From positions 992,001 through 1,056,000 of the forward strand of contig NZ_CP042301.2 in the NCBI RefSeq assembly GCF_007922615.2: DNA of 64,000 nucleotides. Reading direction: 5' to 3'. The translations under genes and the position numbers were made by a program. Below, in pieces: positions 49,006 through 59,528 of this stretch. How positions within the stretch are numbered: position 1 is the stretch's first letter; every line of letters begins with the position of its first letter. The notes under the pieces were generated by a model. That model was given only the letters and a program-made list of their open reading frames with translations, had not been told where the DNA came from and made no database searches. The stretch comes from Nitratireductor mangrovi. GTDB lineage: Bacteria > Pseudomonadota > Alphaproteobacteria > Rhizobiales > Rhizobiaceae.

Positions 49006-51652
49006 CAACGATCTCCCTGATCTCGGCGCGGCAAGAGCCGCAATTGGTTCCCGCCTGCAAGGCCTTGCCGATCGCCGCGACGCTCATCGCGCCGGCGGCG
49101 GCGGCGGCCGCGATCTGGCTTTCGCCGATGGCAAAGCAGGAGCAGACGATGCGGCCGATGTCCGGCTGGGGCACCGGCGGCCGGCCCGACAGCAAGGCGC
49201 GCCGCTCGATATCGGAAAGCGGTTCGCCGGCCGCCAGCAGCGACAGAAGCCAGGCGGCCTCCGGCAGTTGCCGGGGAGCGGCCACGAGCACGGCCTCGGC
49301 GAGGACACCGTCGCGATCGAGCGCCGCGGCCCGGAACGTCCCGCTCTTGCGGTCGGTATATTCGATGAGCCGGTTGCGATCGGCGGCGTCGACAAGGCCG
49401 CGGGCCAGCAGCACGCCCTGGTCGGGCGTCTCGCCACCGGTGAGGCGGTAGGCCCAGCCACCGTCGACGGTCGCGCGGCTCCAGTGAACGAGCCCGGTCG
49501 GGCGCAGGTCGCGCCGGGTGATGAGCAGGCCCTCCCAGCCGATCGTCTCGGGGACGATCCTGACCGGGACATGCTTCAGCTCCGGCTGCCCTGAATGCGG
49601 GTCCGTGGCCGGATTGGAGACCAGCCCGGCGGCGGCGCGCGCGGCGAAGCGGCCGCTCCAGTGCATCGGCAGAAATGCCTCGCCGGGCCGCTGGGTCCGC
49701 GTCACCCGAACCTTTGCACGAACATTGCCGAAGCGGCTGTCGACCGAAACCAGCGCATCGTCCGTGACGCCGATGGCAGCCGCGTCGGCCGGCGCGAGGT
49801 CGACGACCGGCTCGGGCGCGTTGGCCATCAGGAGCGGCACCAGCCCGGTGCGGGTCATGGTGTGCCACTGGTCGCGCAATCGTCCGGTGTTGAGGACCAG
49901 CGGCCTGGTCGGCTCGGCGGGCAGGGCAGGGCCTTCCTGGCGCACCGCGACGAAGCGCGCCTTGCCGCCCGCGGTCGGGAAGCGGCCGTCGCCCAGAACC
50001 CGTTCGCCGCCCGACTTGCCTTCCCTCGCCGGCCAGTGGAAGGGCTGCAGGTCGTCGTAGCCGGCGTCACCCGTCTCCTTCAGGGCGCCGAGATCGAACA
50101 GGCGGCCGCCGTCGTTCTCGAACGCGGACAACGCCGCGTGCTCGCGGAAGATTTCCGCCGGGCTTGCATAGGCAAAGGCATCGGCAAAACCCATGCGGCG
50201 CGCGACCTCGGTAATGATCCACCAGTCCGGCCTGGATTCACCCGGCAAGGGCAGGAAGCGGCGCTGGCGCGAGATGCGGCGCTCCGAATTGGTGACGGTG
50301 CCGTCCTTCTCGCCCCAGGCGGCCGCCGGCAGCAAGACGTCGGCGAAGGCGGTGGTGTCGGTGCGGACGACGTCGGCAACGGCAACGAAATCGCATCTCC
50401 TGAGCGCCTCGCGTACCCGTCGGGCGTTGGGCATCGAGACGGCGGGGTTGGTGCCCATGACCAAGAGCGCCTTGACCTGGCCGTCGGAGATCGCCTCGAA
50501 CATGTCGACCGCCTTGAGGCCGGCGGAACGGACCATCGAGGGTGCCCGCCAGAAACGCGCCACGCTGTCGGCCGCGGCCGGATCGTCGAAGCCGATATGG
50601 GCGGCAAGCTGGTTGGCGAGGCCGCCGACCTCGCGCCCGCCCATCGCGTTCGGCTGGCCGGTCACCGAAAAGGGCGAGGCGCCCGGCTTGCCGACCCGCC
50701 CGGTGGCAAGGTGGCAGTTGAGGATGGCGTTCACCTTGTCGGTGCCGTGCGCCGACTGGTTGACCCCCTGGCTGTAGACGGTAACGGTCCTTTGCGTCGT
50801 GGCGAACCACGCATAGAAGCGCTCGATGTCGCCGGTCGCGAGGTCGCAGATTTCGGCGACGCGTTCGAGCGCCGGCGCGTCGGCTGCAGCCAGAGCCGCG
50901 GCGGCATCGAAGCCGGTTGTGTGTGTTGCGACATAGTCGGCGTCGACCGCTCCGGTGCGGACGAGATGGGCCAGGAGCCCGTTGAAGAGCTGGACGTCGG
51001 TTCCGGGCCGCAGGGCGAGGTGCAGGTCGCACTCCGCGCTGGTCGCGGTGCCGCGCGGGTCGATCACCACGATACGGGTTCCGCTCCGGTCGCGGGCCGC
51101 GCGCATGCGCTGATGAAGGATGGGATGGCACCAGGCCGTATTGGAGCCGACCAGCACGATCAGGTCGGCCAGATCGAAATCCTCGTAGACGCCGGGCACC
51201 AGGTCTTCGCCGAAGGCGCGCTTGTGGCCGGCAACCGAGGAGGCCATGCAAAGCCGCGAATTGGTGTCGATGTTGGCGGAGCCGATGAAGCCCTTCATCA
51301 GCTTGTTGGCGACATAATAGTCCTCGGTCAGCAATTGGCCGGAGACGTAAAAGGCGACGGCGTCCGGTCCGTGCTCGGCGATGGTGCGCGAAAAAGTGTT
51401 GGCGACCTTGTCGAGCGCGTCCTCCCAAGTGGCTGGTTTTCGGCCGATTTCCGGTGTCAGGACGCGCTGTCCGAGGCCCAGCGTTTCGGCGAGCGCGGCG
51501 CCCTTGGAACAGAGCTTGCCGGCGTTGGCCGGATGCTCGGGGTCGCCGCGAACGGACACGCTGCCATCCGCGGCGACCCCGGCCAGCACGCCGCATCCCA
51601 CCCCGCAATAAGGGCAAGTGGTCCTCACCTCGCGCGCCTGTCCGTCCGACAT
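48977..51652 (-). CDS. nasA: assimilatory nitrate reductase, large subunit
   Basis: An 891-residue cytoplasmic molybdopterin enzyme that reduces nitrate to nitrite. The N-terminal cluster motif CPYCGVGC-x27-C (C13, C16, C20, C48) binds [4Fe-4S]. Molybdopterin-binding segments such as GSANIDTNSRLCMASS and LVGSNTAWCHP follow. The last about 70 residues form a BFD-like [2Fe-2S] domain (IVCSCFAIGESQI...GTNCGSCRAEI), as in assimilatory NasA proteins. ATG 51652 is two bases after nirD; the open frame upstream of it is antisense noise. It is followed by cysG, overlapping 29 bp. Confidence 0.94.
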   Translation of the reverse strand: MSDGQAREVRTTCPYCGVGCGVLAGVAADGSVSVRGDPEHPANAGKLCSKGAALAETLGLGQRVLTPEIGRKPATWEDALDKVANTFSRTIAEHGPDAVAFYVSGQLLTEDYYVANKLMKGFIGSANIDTNSRLCMASSVAGHKRAFGEDLVPGVYEDFDLADLIVLVGSNTAWCHPILHQRMRAARDRSGTRIVVIDPRGTATSAECDLHLALRPGTDVQLFNGLLAHLVRTGAVDADYVATHTTGFDAAAALAAADAPALERVAEICDLATGDIERFYAWFATTQRTVTVYSQGVNQSAHGTDKVNAILNCHLATGRVGKPGASPFSVTGQPNAMGGREVGGLANQLAAHIGFDDPAAADSVARFWRAPSMVRSAGLKAVDMFEAISDGQVKALLVMGTNPAVSMPNARRVREALRRCDFVAVADVVRTDTTAFADVLLPAAAWGEKDGTVTNSERRISRQRRFLPLPGESRPDWWIITEVARRMGFADAFAYASPAEIFREHAALSAFENDGGRLFDLGALKETGDAGYDDLQPFHWPAREGKSGGERVLGDGRFPTAGGKARFVAVRQEGPALPAEPTRPLVLNTGRLRDQWHTMTRTGLVPLLMANAPEPVVDLAPADAAAIGVTDDALVSVDSRFGNVRAKVRVTRTQRPGEAFLPMHWSGRFAARAAAGLVSNPATDPHSGQPELKHVPVRIVPETIGWEGLLITRRDLRPTGLVHWSRATVDGGWAYRLTGGETPDQGVLLARGLVDAADRNRLIEYTDRKSGTFRAAALDRDGVLAEAVLVAAPRQLPEAAWLLSLLAAGEPLSDIERRALLSGRPPVPQPDIGRIVCSCFAIGESQIAAAAAAGAMSVAAIGKALQAGTNCGSCRAEIREIVDENRLQAAE

Positions 51653-51654
51653 GG

Positions 51655-51984
51655 CTAGGCCGCCGCCGCGCCGACCGCTTCCAGCGCGATCAACAGCCGG
51701 CCATCCTCGACCTTGAGCGGGATGGTCCTGACCGAGCCTTCGTCGGCGCCCAACGCCTCGCCGGTTTCCAGCGAGATCACCCAATTGTGCAGCGGACAGG
51801 TCACCGAGGTGCCATGCACGATGCCCTGGCTCAGCGGACCGCCGCGATGCGGGCAATGGTCCTCGATAGCGAAGACACGGTCGTCAGCGGTGCGGAAGAC
51901 GCCGATGCGGCCTTGCGGGGTCGCCACGCAGCGCGCGCCTCGCGGTGGGATATCGTCGATGTTGCCGATCGCGGTCCATTTCAT
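51655..51984 (-). CDS. nirD: nitrite reductase small subunit
   Basis: A 109-residue Rieske-type protein that partners NirB. The cluster ligands are C44 and H46 (CPHRGG) and C63 and H66 (CPLHNW), so unlike the enteric NirD this copy can bind [2Fe-2S]. GGAGTGAG lies before ATG 51984. It heads nirD-nasA-cysG. A small opposite-strand gene separates it from nirB. Confidence 0.93.
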   Translation of the reverse strand: MKWTAIGNIDDIPPRGARCVATPQGRIGVFRTADDRVFAIEDHCPHRGGPLSQGIVHGTSVTCPLHNWVISLETGEALGADEGSVRTIPLKVEDGRLLIALEAVGAAAA

Positions 51985-52023
51985 GTGCTCACTCCAGTAG
52001 CCACCAGGCTGAAACGGTCGAAC

Positions 52024-52052
52024 TTGACGTCCATACGGATTTTCCGTACCTT
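52024..52052 (+). promoter_or_regulatory. candidate promoter with palindromic operator for the HTH gene
   Basis: TTGACG (52024-52029) could be a -35, with a poor -10 (TACCTT) 17 bp on. Between them is a perfect inverted repeat TACGGA-TTT-TCCGTA (52034-52048), a likely operator for the small HTH protein encoded 83 bp downstream. Confidence 0.5.
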
Positions 52053-52130
52053 GGTCAGGTGGATGAGCCGCGCTTCGATCCCGGCAAGGATGCGATCGCA
52101 AGCCGCGTTTCATATCCGTCAGGAGAAGCA

Positions 52131-52421
52131 ATGATGGCGAGGAAAGGGCATATCGCGATTTCGGTTGACCCGGGTGATTCCGAGGACTTCCACGTCACGC
52201 AGGACGCCTTGGACCGTGCCCAGAAGTGCCGGGTCATTCGCACGGCACGTACCGGCCTGGGACTGAGCCAGGAGGAATTTGCCGGTCGCTTTCGGGTTCC
52301 GGTGGGCACGCTTCGCGACTGGGAGCAGGCCCGCGTCAGCCCGCCGGACTTTGCGGTCGCGTATGCGCGCGTGATCGCTGCCATGCCGGAAAAGGTGGCG
52401 GAGATCGTGAGCGCGGCGTGA
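52131..52421 (+). CDS. HTH (Xre/HigA-like) DNA-binding protein
   Basis: A 96-residue DNA-binding protein. The helix-turn-helix is at about residues 45-80 (GLSQEEFAGRFRVPVGTLRDWEQARVSPP). The N-terminus (MMARKGHIAISVDPGDSEDFHVTQDALDRAQ) is like antitoxins of the HigA/YiaG group. AGGAG precedes ATG 52131. No toxin is next to it; a short in-frame sequence upstream (DEPRFDPGKDA) recalls the W-DP-x-K-D start of BrnT toxins and might be a relic. It lies between nirB and nirD on the opposite strand. Confidence 0.75.
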   Translation: MMARKGHIAISVDPGDSEDFHVTQDALDRAQKCRVIRTARTGLGLSQEEFAGRFRVPVGTLRDWEQARVSPPDFAVAYARVIAAMPEKVAEIVSAA

Positions 52422-52428
52422 GGCGTCG

Positions 52429-54888
52429 TCATTCGGCCGCCTCCTTGAACCCCACCGCCGCCATCGGCCTGAACTCGTGCTTGTCCTTGCCGGAGACCCG
52501 CTCCGACCACGGGTCGACCTGGGCGAATTTCTGCGAAAACACGAAGCGGTCGTAAAAGGCCTTGCGCTTGTCGGCGTCCTCCATGATCTGGCGGCGGATT
52601 TCGTCGTAGCCGATGCGCTTCGCCCATTTGTAGATGCGTTCCAGATAACGCGCCTGCTCGCGATACATCTGGGTGAGCGCCACGATATGCTCCAGCGCCT
52701 CGTCCTCGGTCTTCACCTGGCCGAGCACCTCGGTGCCCTTGATGTCGAGGCCGGCCGCGCCCGCAAAATGGATCTCGTAACCGGAATCGACGCAGACCAC
52801 GCCGACATCCTTGCAGGTCGCCTCGGCGCAGTTTCGCGGACAGCCCGACACCGCCATCTTGACCTTGGCCGGCGTCCACGAGCCCCACATGAACTTTTCG
52901 ATGCGGATGCCGAGCCCGGTCGAATCCTGGGTGCCGAAGCGGCACCAGTCCGAGCCGACGCAGGTCTTCACCGTTCTCAACCCCTTGGCGTAGGCGTGGC
53001 CTGAAACGAAGCCCGCCTTGCCGAGATCGGCCCAGACCGCCGGCAGGTCCTCCTTGCGGATGCCCAGCATGTCGATGCGCTGGCCGCCGGTAACCTTCAC
53101 GGTCGGAATCTGGAAGCGGTCGACCACATCGGCAATGGCGCGCAATTCCCTGGATGAAGTTACGCCGCCCCACATGCGCGGCACAACCGAGTAGGTGCCG
53201 TCCTTCTGGATGTTGGCGTGGACGCGCTCGTTGACGAAACGCGACTGGTAGTCGTCGGCATATTCGTCCGGCCAGTCGGCGACGAGGTAGTAGTTGAGCG
53301 CCGGCCGGCATTTGGCACAGCCGCACGACGTCTTCCATTCGAGCTCCTGCATGACCGCCGGGATCGACTTGAGCTTCTTGGCCTTGATCAGCCGGCGCAC
53401 GTCGTCATGGCCGAGTTCGGTGCAGCCGCACATCGGCTGCACTGCGGCCGGGTTGTAGGCGTCGCCAAGCGTCAGCGACATCAATTGCTCGACCAGCCCG
53501 GTGCAGGTGCCGCACGAGGCCGAGGCCTTGGTATGGGCGCGCACGTCGTCGAGCGACGTCAGGCCCTTGCTGGTGATCGCACCAACGATCCTGCTCTTGC
53601 AAACGCCGTTGCAGCCGCAGATTTCCGCATCATCGGGAAGGGCTGCAACGGCCGCCAGAGGGTCCATGGGGGCGCCCCCCTGGAACGCCTGGCCGAAAAT
53701 GAGCGTGTCGCGCATGTCCGAGATGTCGACCTTCTTTCTGGTCAGGTCGTTGAACCAGGCGCCGTCGCCGGTCTCGCCGAACAGCACCGTGCCGATCAAC
53801 CGGTTGTCCTTCAGGACCAGGCGCTTGTAGATGCCGGCGGTGGCGTCCCTGAGCACGATCTCCTCGCGGTCGTCGCCGTCGGCGAAGTCGCCCAGCGAGT
53901 AGAGGTCGATACCCGTCACCTTGAGCTTGGTCGGGGTCTCGGCGTGGACGAAGCCGGCCTTCGCATCGCCGGCCAGCCGCGCCGCGGCGACCCGGGCCAT
54001 CTCGTAGAGCGGCGCCACGAGCCCATAGACCCTGCCGCCAACCTCGGCACATTCGCCAAGCGCCAGGATCGCCGGATCGGACGTTGCCATGCCCTCGTCG
54101 ACGACGATGCCGCGATTGACCTCGAGACCGGCATCCTTCGCGAGCGCGGCGTTGGGCCGGATGCCGATCGCCATCACGACCAGCGTCGCCGGGACGACCG
54201 TCCCGTCGGCCAGTTCCACGCCGCTGACCTTGTCCTCGCCCAGGATCGCCCTGGTCTCGGCCTTCGTGATGACCTTGATGCCGCGCTCCTCGACCGCCTT
54301 CTGCAGGAGGTAGCCGGCGGCCGGGTCGAGCTGACGCTCCATCAGCGTCGGCATCAGGTGCAACACGGTGACGTCCATGCCGCGCGCCTTCAGCCCGGCC
54401 GCCGCCTCGAGGCCCAACAGGCCGCCGCCGATCACCACGGCGGTCTCGCGCGACTGCGCCGCCAGCATCATGGCGTTGACGTCGTCGAGATCGCGGTAGC
54501 TCAAGACGCCGGGCAGGTCATGGCCCGGCACCGGGATGACGAAGGGCACGGAGCCGGTCGCGATCACCAGCCGGTCATAAGGCTCGGTGACGCCGTGGTC
54601 GGACGTGACCGTCTTCGCCCTGCGGTCGATGGCGACGATGCGGTGGCCCTTGTAGAGGGTGATGCCGTTGTCGATGTACCAGCCATCGCCGTGGATCACG
54701 ATCTCCTCATAGCTCTTCTCGCCGGAAAGCACCGGCGACAGCATGATGCGGTCGTAGTTCACGCGCGGTTCGGCGTTGAAGATGGTGACCGCGTAGCGGC
54801 CGGGCTCGGCCTCGAACAGATGCTCCAGCATCCGGCCCGGCGCCATGCCGTTGCCGATGATGACAAGTTTTTCGGTCATGCGTCTCAT
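52429..54888 (-). CDS. nirB: nitrite reductase large subunit
   Basis: An 819-residue NAD(P)H-dependent assimilatory nitrite reductase that makes ammonium in the cytoplasm. The N-terminal about 300 residues are an FAD/NAD oxidoreductase ([36 protein letters not shown]). Two BFD-like [2Fe-2S] domains follow ([32 protein letters not shown]). The siroheme/[4Fe-4S] domain has [14 protein letters not shown] and [15 protein letters not shown] 54888 overlaps the stop of the transporter ATPase gene (ATGA). It needs CysG siroheme and NirD. Confidence 0.95.
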   Translation of the reverse strand: MRRMTEKLVIIGNGMAPGRMLEHLFEAEPGRYAVTIFNAEPRVNYDRIMLSPVLSGEKSYEEIVIHGDGWYIDNGITLYKGHRIVAIDRRAKTVTSDHGVTEPYDRLVIATGSVPFVIPVPGHDLPGVLSYRDLDDVNAMMLAAQSRETAVVIGGGLLGLEAAAGLKARGMDVTVLHLMPTLMERQLDPAAGYLLQKAVEERGIKVITKAETRAILGEDKVSGVELADGTVVPATLVVMAIGIRPNAALAKDAGLEVNRGIVVDEGMATSDPAILALGECAEVGGRVYGLVAPLYEMARVAAARLAGDAKAGFVHAETPTKLKVTGIDLYSLGDFADGDDREEIVLRDATAGIYKRLVLKDNRLIGTVLFGETGDGAWFNDLTRKKVDISDMRDTLIFGQAFQGGAPMDPLAAVAALPDDAEICGCNGVCKSRIVGAITSKGLTSLDDVRAHTKASASCGTCTGLVEQLMSLTLGDAYNPAAVQPMCGCTELGHDDVRRLIKAKKLKSIPAVMQELEWKTSCGCAKCRPALNYYLVADWPDEYADDYQSRFVNERVHANIQKDGTYSVVPRMWGGVTSSRELRAIADVVDRFQIPTVKVTGGQRIDMLGIRKEDLPAVWADLGKAGFVSGHAYAKGLRTVKTCVGSDWCRFGTQDSTGLGIRIEKFMWGSWTPAKVKMAVSGCPRNCAEATCKDVGVVCVDSGYEIHFAGAAGLDIKGTEVLGQVKTEDEALEHIVALTQMYREQARYLERIYKWAKRIGYDEIRRQIMEDADKRKAFYDRFVFSQKFAQVDPWSERVSGKDKHEFRPMAAVGFKEAAE

Positions 54889-56630
54889 TCCGCTGCTGCC
54901 ACGATGCGCGCCGATCCGCCGCGTCCGGCGCGCTTCTGTCTGATCTGTTCGAGAAGCTCCGGCGCCGGGTTGGCGCCGCCTTCATAGGCTTCCAGGAAGT
55001 CGAGGAGTTCCTCGCGATAGGCGTAGTAGTCGGGATGGGCCAGAAGGGCCTTTCGCGAGCGCGGACGCGGCAGGTCGACCTCCATGATGTTGCCGATCTT
55101 CGCGTTGGGTCCGTTCGACATCATCACGACGCGGTCGGCGAGCAGGATCGCCTCGTCGACATCGTGGGTGACGCAGACCGCCGTGACGTTGGTGCGGGCC
55201 CAGACATCCATCAAGACGTCCTGCAGTTCCCAGCGGGTGAGGGAGTCCAGCATGCCGAACGGCTCGTCGAGCAGCAGCAGCTTGGGCGACAGCGAAAACG
55301 CGCGCGCGATGCCGACGCGCTGCTTCATGCCGTTGGAAAGCTCGGCGGCCTTCTTGTGCATGGCATCGCCCAGCCCGACCCGGTGCAGGTAATATTCGAC
55401 CACGTCCTTGCGCTCGGCCGGGCTGGCGTCGGGATAGACGCGGTCGACGCCGAGGGCGACGTTTTCGCGCGCCGTCAGCCATGGCATCAGCGACGGCGCC
55501 TGGAAGACGACCGCCCGGTCCGGCCCGGCGCCGCTGACCTCCTTGCCGTCGAGCACGATGCCGCCGCTGGAAATCGGGTTCAGCCCGGCAACCATCGACA
55601 GCACCGTCGACTTGCCGCAGCCCGAGTGGCCGATGAGGGTGATGAACTCGCCCTTGTTCATCTTCAAGTCGAAGCCGTCGACGACGGTCAGCGGTCCCTT
55701 CGGGGTCGGGTAGACCTTGCGGACCTCGTAGAATTCGACATAGCGGTTCTCGATCGGCGACTGCGCCGCCTTCACATAGGCTTCGGGCAGCTTTGCGGTC
55801 CGGGTGATCGGCACGATGTCGGGCAAGACGATTCCGCTCTCGACATCGCCGCCCCGTGCCGCGCCGGCATCCATCAGATATTGCGTTACCTCGGCCCGAA
55901 GCCGGATGAAGGCGTCGTCATGGTTCATCTCGCCGCGATCGCGCGGGCGCGGCAGGTCGACCTTGAACGAGGGCCCGAGCGTGGCCTTGGGGCCCGGATC
56001 GAGCGGCACGATGCGGTCGGCGAGCAGGATCGCCTCGTCGACATCGTTCGTGATCAGGATGATCGTCTTTTTCTCGCTGGCAGAGATCTCGGCCAGTTCG
56101 TCCTGAAGCTTGGCGCGGGTCAGCGCGTCAAGTGCCGACAGCGGCTCGTCGAGGAGCAGGATGTCGGGCTGGGCCGCAAGGGCGCGCGCCACAGCCACAC
56201 GCTGGCGCATGCCGCCGGAGAGCTCCGCCGGCCGGCGGTCGATGGCATGCGACAGCCCGACCATGTCGATGTAGCGGCGGGTGATCGCCTCGCGTTCGCC
56301 GCGCGTGCGGTCCTTGAGCACGGCATCGACGGCAAGGCCGACATTGCCGGCCACCGAAAGCCACGGCATCAGCGAGTAGGACTGGAAGACGACGCCGCGA
56401 TCCGGGCCGGGTCCGTCGATCGGCTTGCCGGCGACGGAGATCGTGCCGGAATCCGGCTTCGCCAGCCCGGCGATTGCCGAGATCAGCGTGGTCTTGCCGG
56501 CGCCGGAAAAGCCGACGATGGCGACGAACTCGCCTTCCTCCACGGCGAGGTTGATGTCGTCGAGCACCTCGGTGCGCTGGCGACCCTCGCCATAGGCCTT
56601 GGAGAGGCCCGAGATTTCGAGATAGGCCAT
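54885..56630 (-). CDS. nitrate ABC transporter, two fused ATPase domains
   Basis: A 581-residue protein with two ABC ATPase domains in one chain, probably a fusion equivalent to NrtC and NrtD without a substrate-binding domain. Domain 1 (about 1-250) has [17 protein letters not shown] and [11 protein letters not shown], but its H-loop is TNDVDEA with N195 instead of histidine. Domain 2 (about 310-560) is complete: [28 protein letters not shown] and THDVDEA. So one of the two ATP sites is probably weak or inactive. It is 11 bp after nrtB and overlaps nirB by 4 bp. Confidence 0.92.
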   Translation of the reverse strand: MAYLEISGLSKAYGEGRQRTEVLDDINLAVEEGEFVAIVGFSGAGKTTLISAIAGLAKPDSGTISVAGKPIDGPGPDRGVVFQSYSLMPWLSVAGNVGLAVDAVLKDRTRGEREAITRRYIDMVGLSHAIDRRPAELSGGMRQRVAVARALAAQPDILLLDEPLSALDALTRAKLQDELAEISASEKKTIILITNDVDEAILLADRIVPLDPGPKATLGPSFKVDLPRPRDRGEMNHDDAFIRLRAEVTQYLMDAGAARGGDVESGIVLPDIVPITRTAKLPEAYVKAAQSPIENRYVEFYEVRKVYPTPKGPLTVVDGFDLKMNKGEFITLIGHSGCGKSTVLSMVAGLNPISSGGIVLDGKEVSGAGPDRAVVFQAPSLMPWLTARENVALGVDRVYPDASPAERKDVVEYYLHRVGLGDAMHKKAAELSNGMKQRVGIARAFSLSPKLLLLDEPFGMLDSLTRWELQDVLMDVWARTNVTAVCVTHDVDEAILLADRVVMMSNGPNAKIGNIMEVDLPRPRSRKALLAHPDYYAYREELLDFLEAYEGGANPAPELLEQIRQKRAGRGGSARIVAAAE

Positions 56631-56641
56631 CGACACTCTCC

Positions 56642-57715
56642 CTACCGGTTCGCCGAGAAGGTGAAGGCCGACTGCAGCGCATACATGATGCGGTCGAGCA
56701 TGAAGCCGATGACGCCGATGGTGAGCACGGCCACCATGATACGGGCCAGCGACGAGGAAGAGCCGTTCTGGAATTCGTCCCAGACGAACTTGCCGAGGCC
56801 GGGGTTCTGCGCCAGCATCTCGGCCGCGATCAGCACCATCCAGCCGACGCCGAGCGAAAGCCTGAGCCCGGTGAAGATCAGCGGCAGGGCCGATGGCAGC
56901 ACCAGCTTGCGGATGGTGGTCGGCGTCGACAGCTGCAGCACCTTGCCGACATTGACAAGGTCCTTGTCGATGGAGGCGACGCCGAGGGCGGTGTTGATGA
57001 GCGTCGGCCACAGCGAGCACAGCGTGACGGTGACGGCCGAGATCACCAGCGATTTCGGCAGCGCGTCGCTCGGGTCGAGGTAGAGCGCCGACACGACCAT
57101 GGTGACGATCGGCAGCCAGGCCAGCGGCGAAACCGGCTTGAAAATCTGGATGAGGGGGTTGATGGCGCCGCTGAACGTCTTTGACAGGCCGGAGGCGATG
57201 CCGAGCGGGACGGCGATCAGGGTTGCGATCAGGAAGCCGAGGCCGACCGTCAGCAGAGAGGTCACGATCTGGTCGAAATAGGTCGGCTTGCCGGTGTAGG
57301 CGCGCATCTTGATCATGTCGTGCTTGCCTTCCTCGGCAAGCTTGGCGTTGCGCGCCTCCAGCCGCTCGTAGAACGCAGCCTCCTTCTCGCGCTCGGCCTT
57401 GTGATCCTCCCAGAGGTTGACCGCCTGCTCCCAGACCTGCGCCGGGCCGGGCACGGCACCCAGCGACGTTTCGACGCGCGGGGCAAGGACGCCCCAGGCG
57501 AGCAGGAAGATGCCGATGCCGATCAGCGGGATGACCAGCACGCGGCGCAGCTCGGAGAACTGTTCGCGTGGGTTGTCGCCCGCTGCGATCTTGAGGATCG
57601 GCGTGATCCAGGCAAGCCCGAGCGCGTCGAGCCAGCCGGCGGCGCGGTTGATCATCAGGTGCAGGCGTTCCTGGCGTGCTACGCCGGCGTCCAGGTTGTC
57701 GGTGGCATTCGCCAT
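56642..57715 (-). CDS. nrtB: nitrate ABC transporter permease
   Basis: A 357-residue inner-membrane permease. About six membrane helices surround the inner-membrane coupling motif [33 protein letters not shown] (EAA-like loop). A charged hydrophilic insertion ([26 protein letters not shown]) separates helix 1 from the rest and is typical of nitrate permeases. It is between nrtA and the ATPase gene. Confidence 0.93.
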   Translation of the reverse strand: MANATDNLDAGVARQERLHLMINRAAGWLDALGLAWITPILKIAAGDNPREQFSELRRVLVIPLIGIGIFLLAWGVLAPRVETSLGAVPGPAQVWEQAVNLWEDHKAEREKEAAFYERLEARNAKLAEEGKHDMIKMRAYTGKPTYFDQIVTSLLTVGLGFLIATLIAVPLGIASGLSKTFSGAINPLIQIFKPVSPLAWLPIVTMVVSALYLDPSDALPKSLVISAVTVTLCSLWPTLINTALGVASIDKDLVNVGKVLQLSTPTTIRKLVLPSALPLIFTGLRLSLGVGWMVLIAAEMLAQNPGLGKFVWDEFQNGSSSSLARIMVAVLTIGVIGFMLDRIMYALQSAFTFSANR

Positions 57716-57777
57716 CGTCGGTCCTCTTGCATTTTCTCGAGTGGGCGGCGGGCCCGGGCGGACCCGCCTGTCCGGGT

Positions 57778-59187
57778 TCAGCCGCCGACGACTTCGCCGC
57801 CTTCGACCTTCTGCTGGCCTTTCAGGCCGATCGAAAGCGAGTCGAGATAGGCGTTGGGAGCCCGGCCGTCATAGGCGACACCGTCGATGATGTCGGCGGC
57901 CGGGGTCGGGGCCCGGTAGCCGTCCGAATCCCAGGGGAAGTCGGCTTCTGCGACATGGCCTTCCTCGACCAGCATGCGGGCGGCCTGAAGGTAGATGTCC
58001 GGACGGTAGACCGATTTGGCGACTTCGTCGTACCAGCTGTCGGCCCTGGGTTCGGCGATCTGGCCCCAGCGGCGCATCTGCGTCAGGTACCAGACGGCGT
58101 CGGAATAATAGGGATAGGTCGCGAAGTAGCGGTAGAAGACGTTGAAGTCCGGGACATCGCGCTTGTCGCCCTTCTCGTATTCGAACGTGCCGGTCATCGA
58201 GTTGGCGATGACCTCGGCGTCGGCGCCGACATATTCGGAGCGCGACAGGATCTCGACCGCTTCCATGCGGTTGGCGTTGTCGTTCTCGTCGAGCCATTTT
58301 GCGGCGCGGATCAGCGCCTTGGTCAGCGCCAGCGTCGTGTTTGGGTTTTCCTCCGTAAACGCCTTGGTGAGCCCGAACACCTTCTCCGGATTGTTCTTCC
58401 AGATTTCGTAGTCGGTGATGACGGGAACGCCGATGCCCTTGAACACGGCCTGCTGGTTCCACGGCTCGCCGACGCAGTAGCCGTAGATGGTGCCGGCTTC
58501 GAGCGTCGCCGGCATCTGCGGCGGCGGCGTCACCGACAGGAGCGCGTCGGCGCGGATCTGGCCGGACACGTCGCTCGGCGAATAAAAGCCTGGATGGATG
58601 CCGCCGGCGGCGAGCCAGTAGCGCAGCTCGTAATTGTGGGTCGAGACCGGAAACACCATGCCCATGTTGAATGGCTTGCCCTCGGCCTTGAACTGGTCGA
58701 CGACCGGCTTCAGGTAGTCGGCCTTGATCGGATGAACCGGCTTGCCGTCTTCCATGGGCACATGAGCCTTCATCAGCTCCCAGATTTCGTTGGAGACGGT
58801 GATGCCGTTGCCGTTGAGGTCCATCGAGAACGGCGTGACGATATGCGCCTCGGTGCCGAAGCCGATGGTCGCTGCCAGCGGCTGGCCGGCCAGCATGTGG
58901 GCGCCGTCGAGTTCGCCGGTGATCACGCGGTCGAGCAGCACCTTCCAGTTCGCCTGCGGCTCGAGCGTCACGTAAAGGCCTTCATCCTCGAAATAGCCAA
59001 GCTCCTTGGCCACCGCGAGCGGGGCCATGTCGGTGAGCTTGATGAAGCCGAAGGTCAGTTCGTCCTTTTCGACAGCGAGCATTTCGGCGTCGGCGGCGCT
59101 CGGCATCACCGCTGCGGCGACGGCACCAACGCTGGCCGCGGCGACGAGCCGTCTCAACTTATGTGCCGCTCCAATCGTTCTTGTCAT
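57778..59187 (-). CDS. nrtA: periplasmic nitrate-binding protein
   Basis: A 469-residue exported nitrate-binding protein, not a lipoprotein. A twin-basic signal region ([34 protein letters not shown]) precedes the binding fold. Shared family features are [38 protein letters not shown] and [12 protein letters not shown] 59187 has AGGAG eight bases upstream; the longer open frame runs through the leader hairpins and is not used. Confidence 0.93.
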   Translation of the reverse strand: MTRTIGAAHKLRRLVAAASVGAVAAAVMPSAADAEMLAVEKDELTFGFIKLTDMAPLAVAKELGYFEDEGLYVTLEPQANWKVLLDRVITGELDGAHMLAGQPLAATIGFGTEAHIVTPFSMDLNGNGITVSNEIWELMKAHVPMEDGKPVHPIKADYLKPVVDQFKAEGKPFNMGMVFPVSTHNYELRYWLAAGGIHPGFYSPSDVSGQIRADALLSVTPPPQMPATLEAGTIYGYCVGEPWNQQAVFKGIGVPVITDYEIWKNNPEKVFGLTKAFTEENPNTTLALTKALIRAAKWLDENDNANRMEAVEILSRSEYVGADAEVIANSMTGTFEYEKGDKRDVPDFNVFYRYFATYPYYSDAVWYLTQMRRWGQIAEPRADSWYDEVAKSVYRPDIYLQAARMLVEEGHVAEADFPWDSDGYRAPTPAADIIDGVAYDGRAPNAYLDSLSIGLKGQQKVEGGEVVGG

Positions 59188-59246
59188 CCTGCTTCTCCTG
59201 TTCGGCGCAGTGGGAGGGCTGCGCGGGTTGGGGTCAGTCAAAAAGA

Positions 59247-59310
59247 AAAGCTGCCGGCCAGATTTGCGCGCCCGTCCATCCGGGATCGCGTCAACCTGAT
59301 CGGCAGCTTT
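59247..59310 (-). terminator. intrinsic terminator/attenuator in the nrtA leader
   Basis: On the minus strand AAAGCTGCCG (59310-59301) pairs with CGGCAGCTTT (59256-59247), a 10-bp stem closing a long apical loop. TTTTCTTTTT follows directly. It lies between the promoter and the nrtA start, so it can stop transcription unless NasT acts. Confidence 0.8.
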
Positions 59311-59317
59311 GCCTTGG

Positions 59318-59335
59318 GCGCCCGTCGTTGGACGC
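59318..59335 (-). promoter_or_regulatory. hairpin with ANTAR-type hexaloop in the nrtA leader
   Basis: The minus strand forms GCGTCC-[AACGAC]-GGGCGC, a 6-bp stem (one G-U pair) with a hexaloop having A at position 1 and G at position 4, the signature recognised by ANTAR proteins. It precedes the terminator by 8 bp. A second, less exact hairpin (CCCG-GATGGA-CGGG) lies within the terminator loop. ANTAR targets usually have two such hairpins. Confidence 0.6.
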
Positions 59336-59367
59336 GATTGGGTGGCCACTGGGCCTCGTAAATATGT

Positions 59368-59385
59368 AAGCAGGAAGCGTGCCAG
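59368..59385 (-). promoter_or_regulatory. sigma-54 promoter of the nrt operon
   Basis: CTGGCACGCTTCCTGCTT on the minus strand has GG and GC ten bases apart, matching TGGCACG-N4-TTGC at all key positions except one T. The start of transcription would be near 59358. An NtrC-type site lies about 140 bp upstream. Confidence 0.82.
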
Positions 59386-59492
59386 ATTTCGGGCGCGCCG
59401 CGAAATCAAGCTATTTCAATGAGTTGGCGAACAAGGACCGCCGGAGGCCGATGGCTGTCGGGTTGACTGCTGATGATGCACGACGCAGTCGG

Positions 59493-59517
59493 CGCACAAA
59501 TTTTGTGCAGCGCACAA
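59493..59517. promoter_or_regulatory. NtrC-type binding site
   Basis: GCAC-N7-GTGC (59494-59508, GCACAAATTTTGTGC on the plus strand) is a perfect dyad matching the NtrC consensus TGCAC-N7-GTGCA. An overlapping GTGC-AGC-GCAC continues to 59515. It lies about 143 bp upstream of the predicted sigma-54 start site. Confidence 0.75.
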
Positions 59518-59528
59518 GTTTAGGGCGG

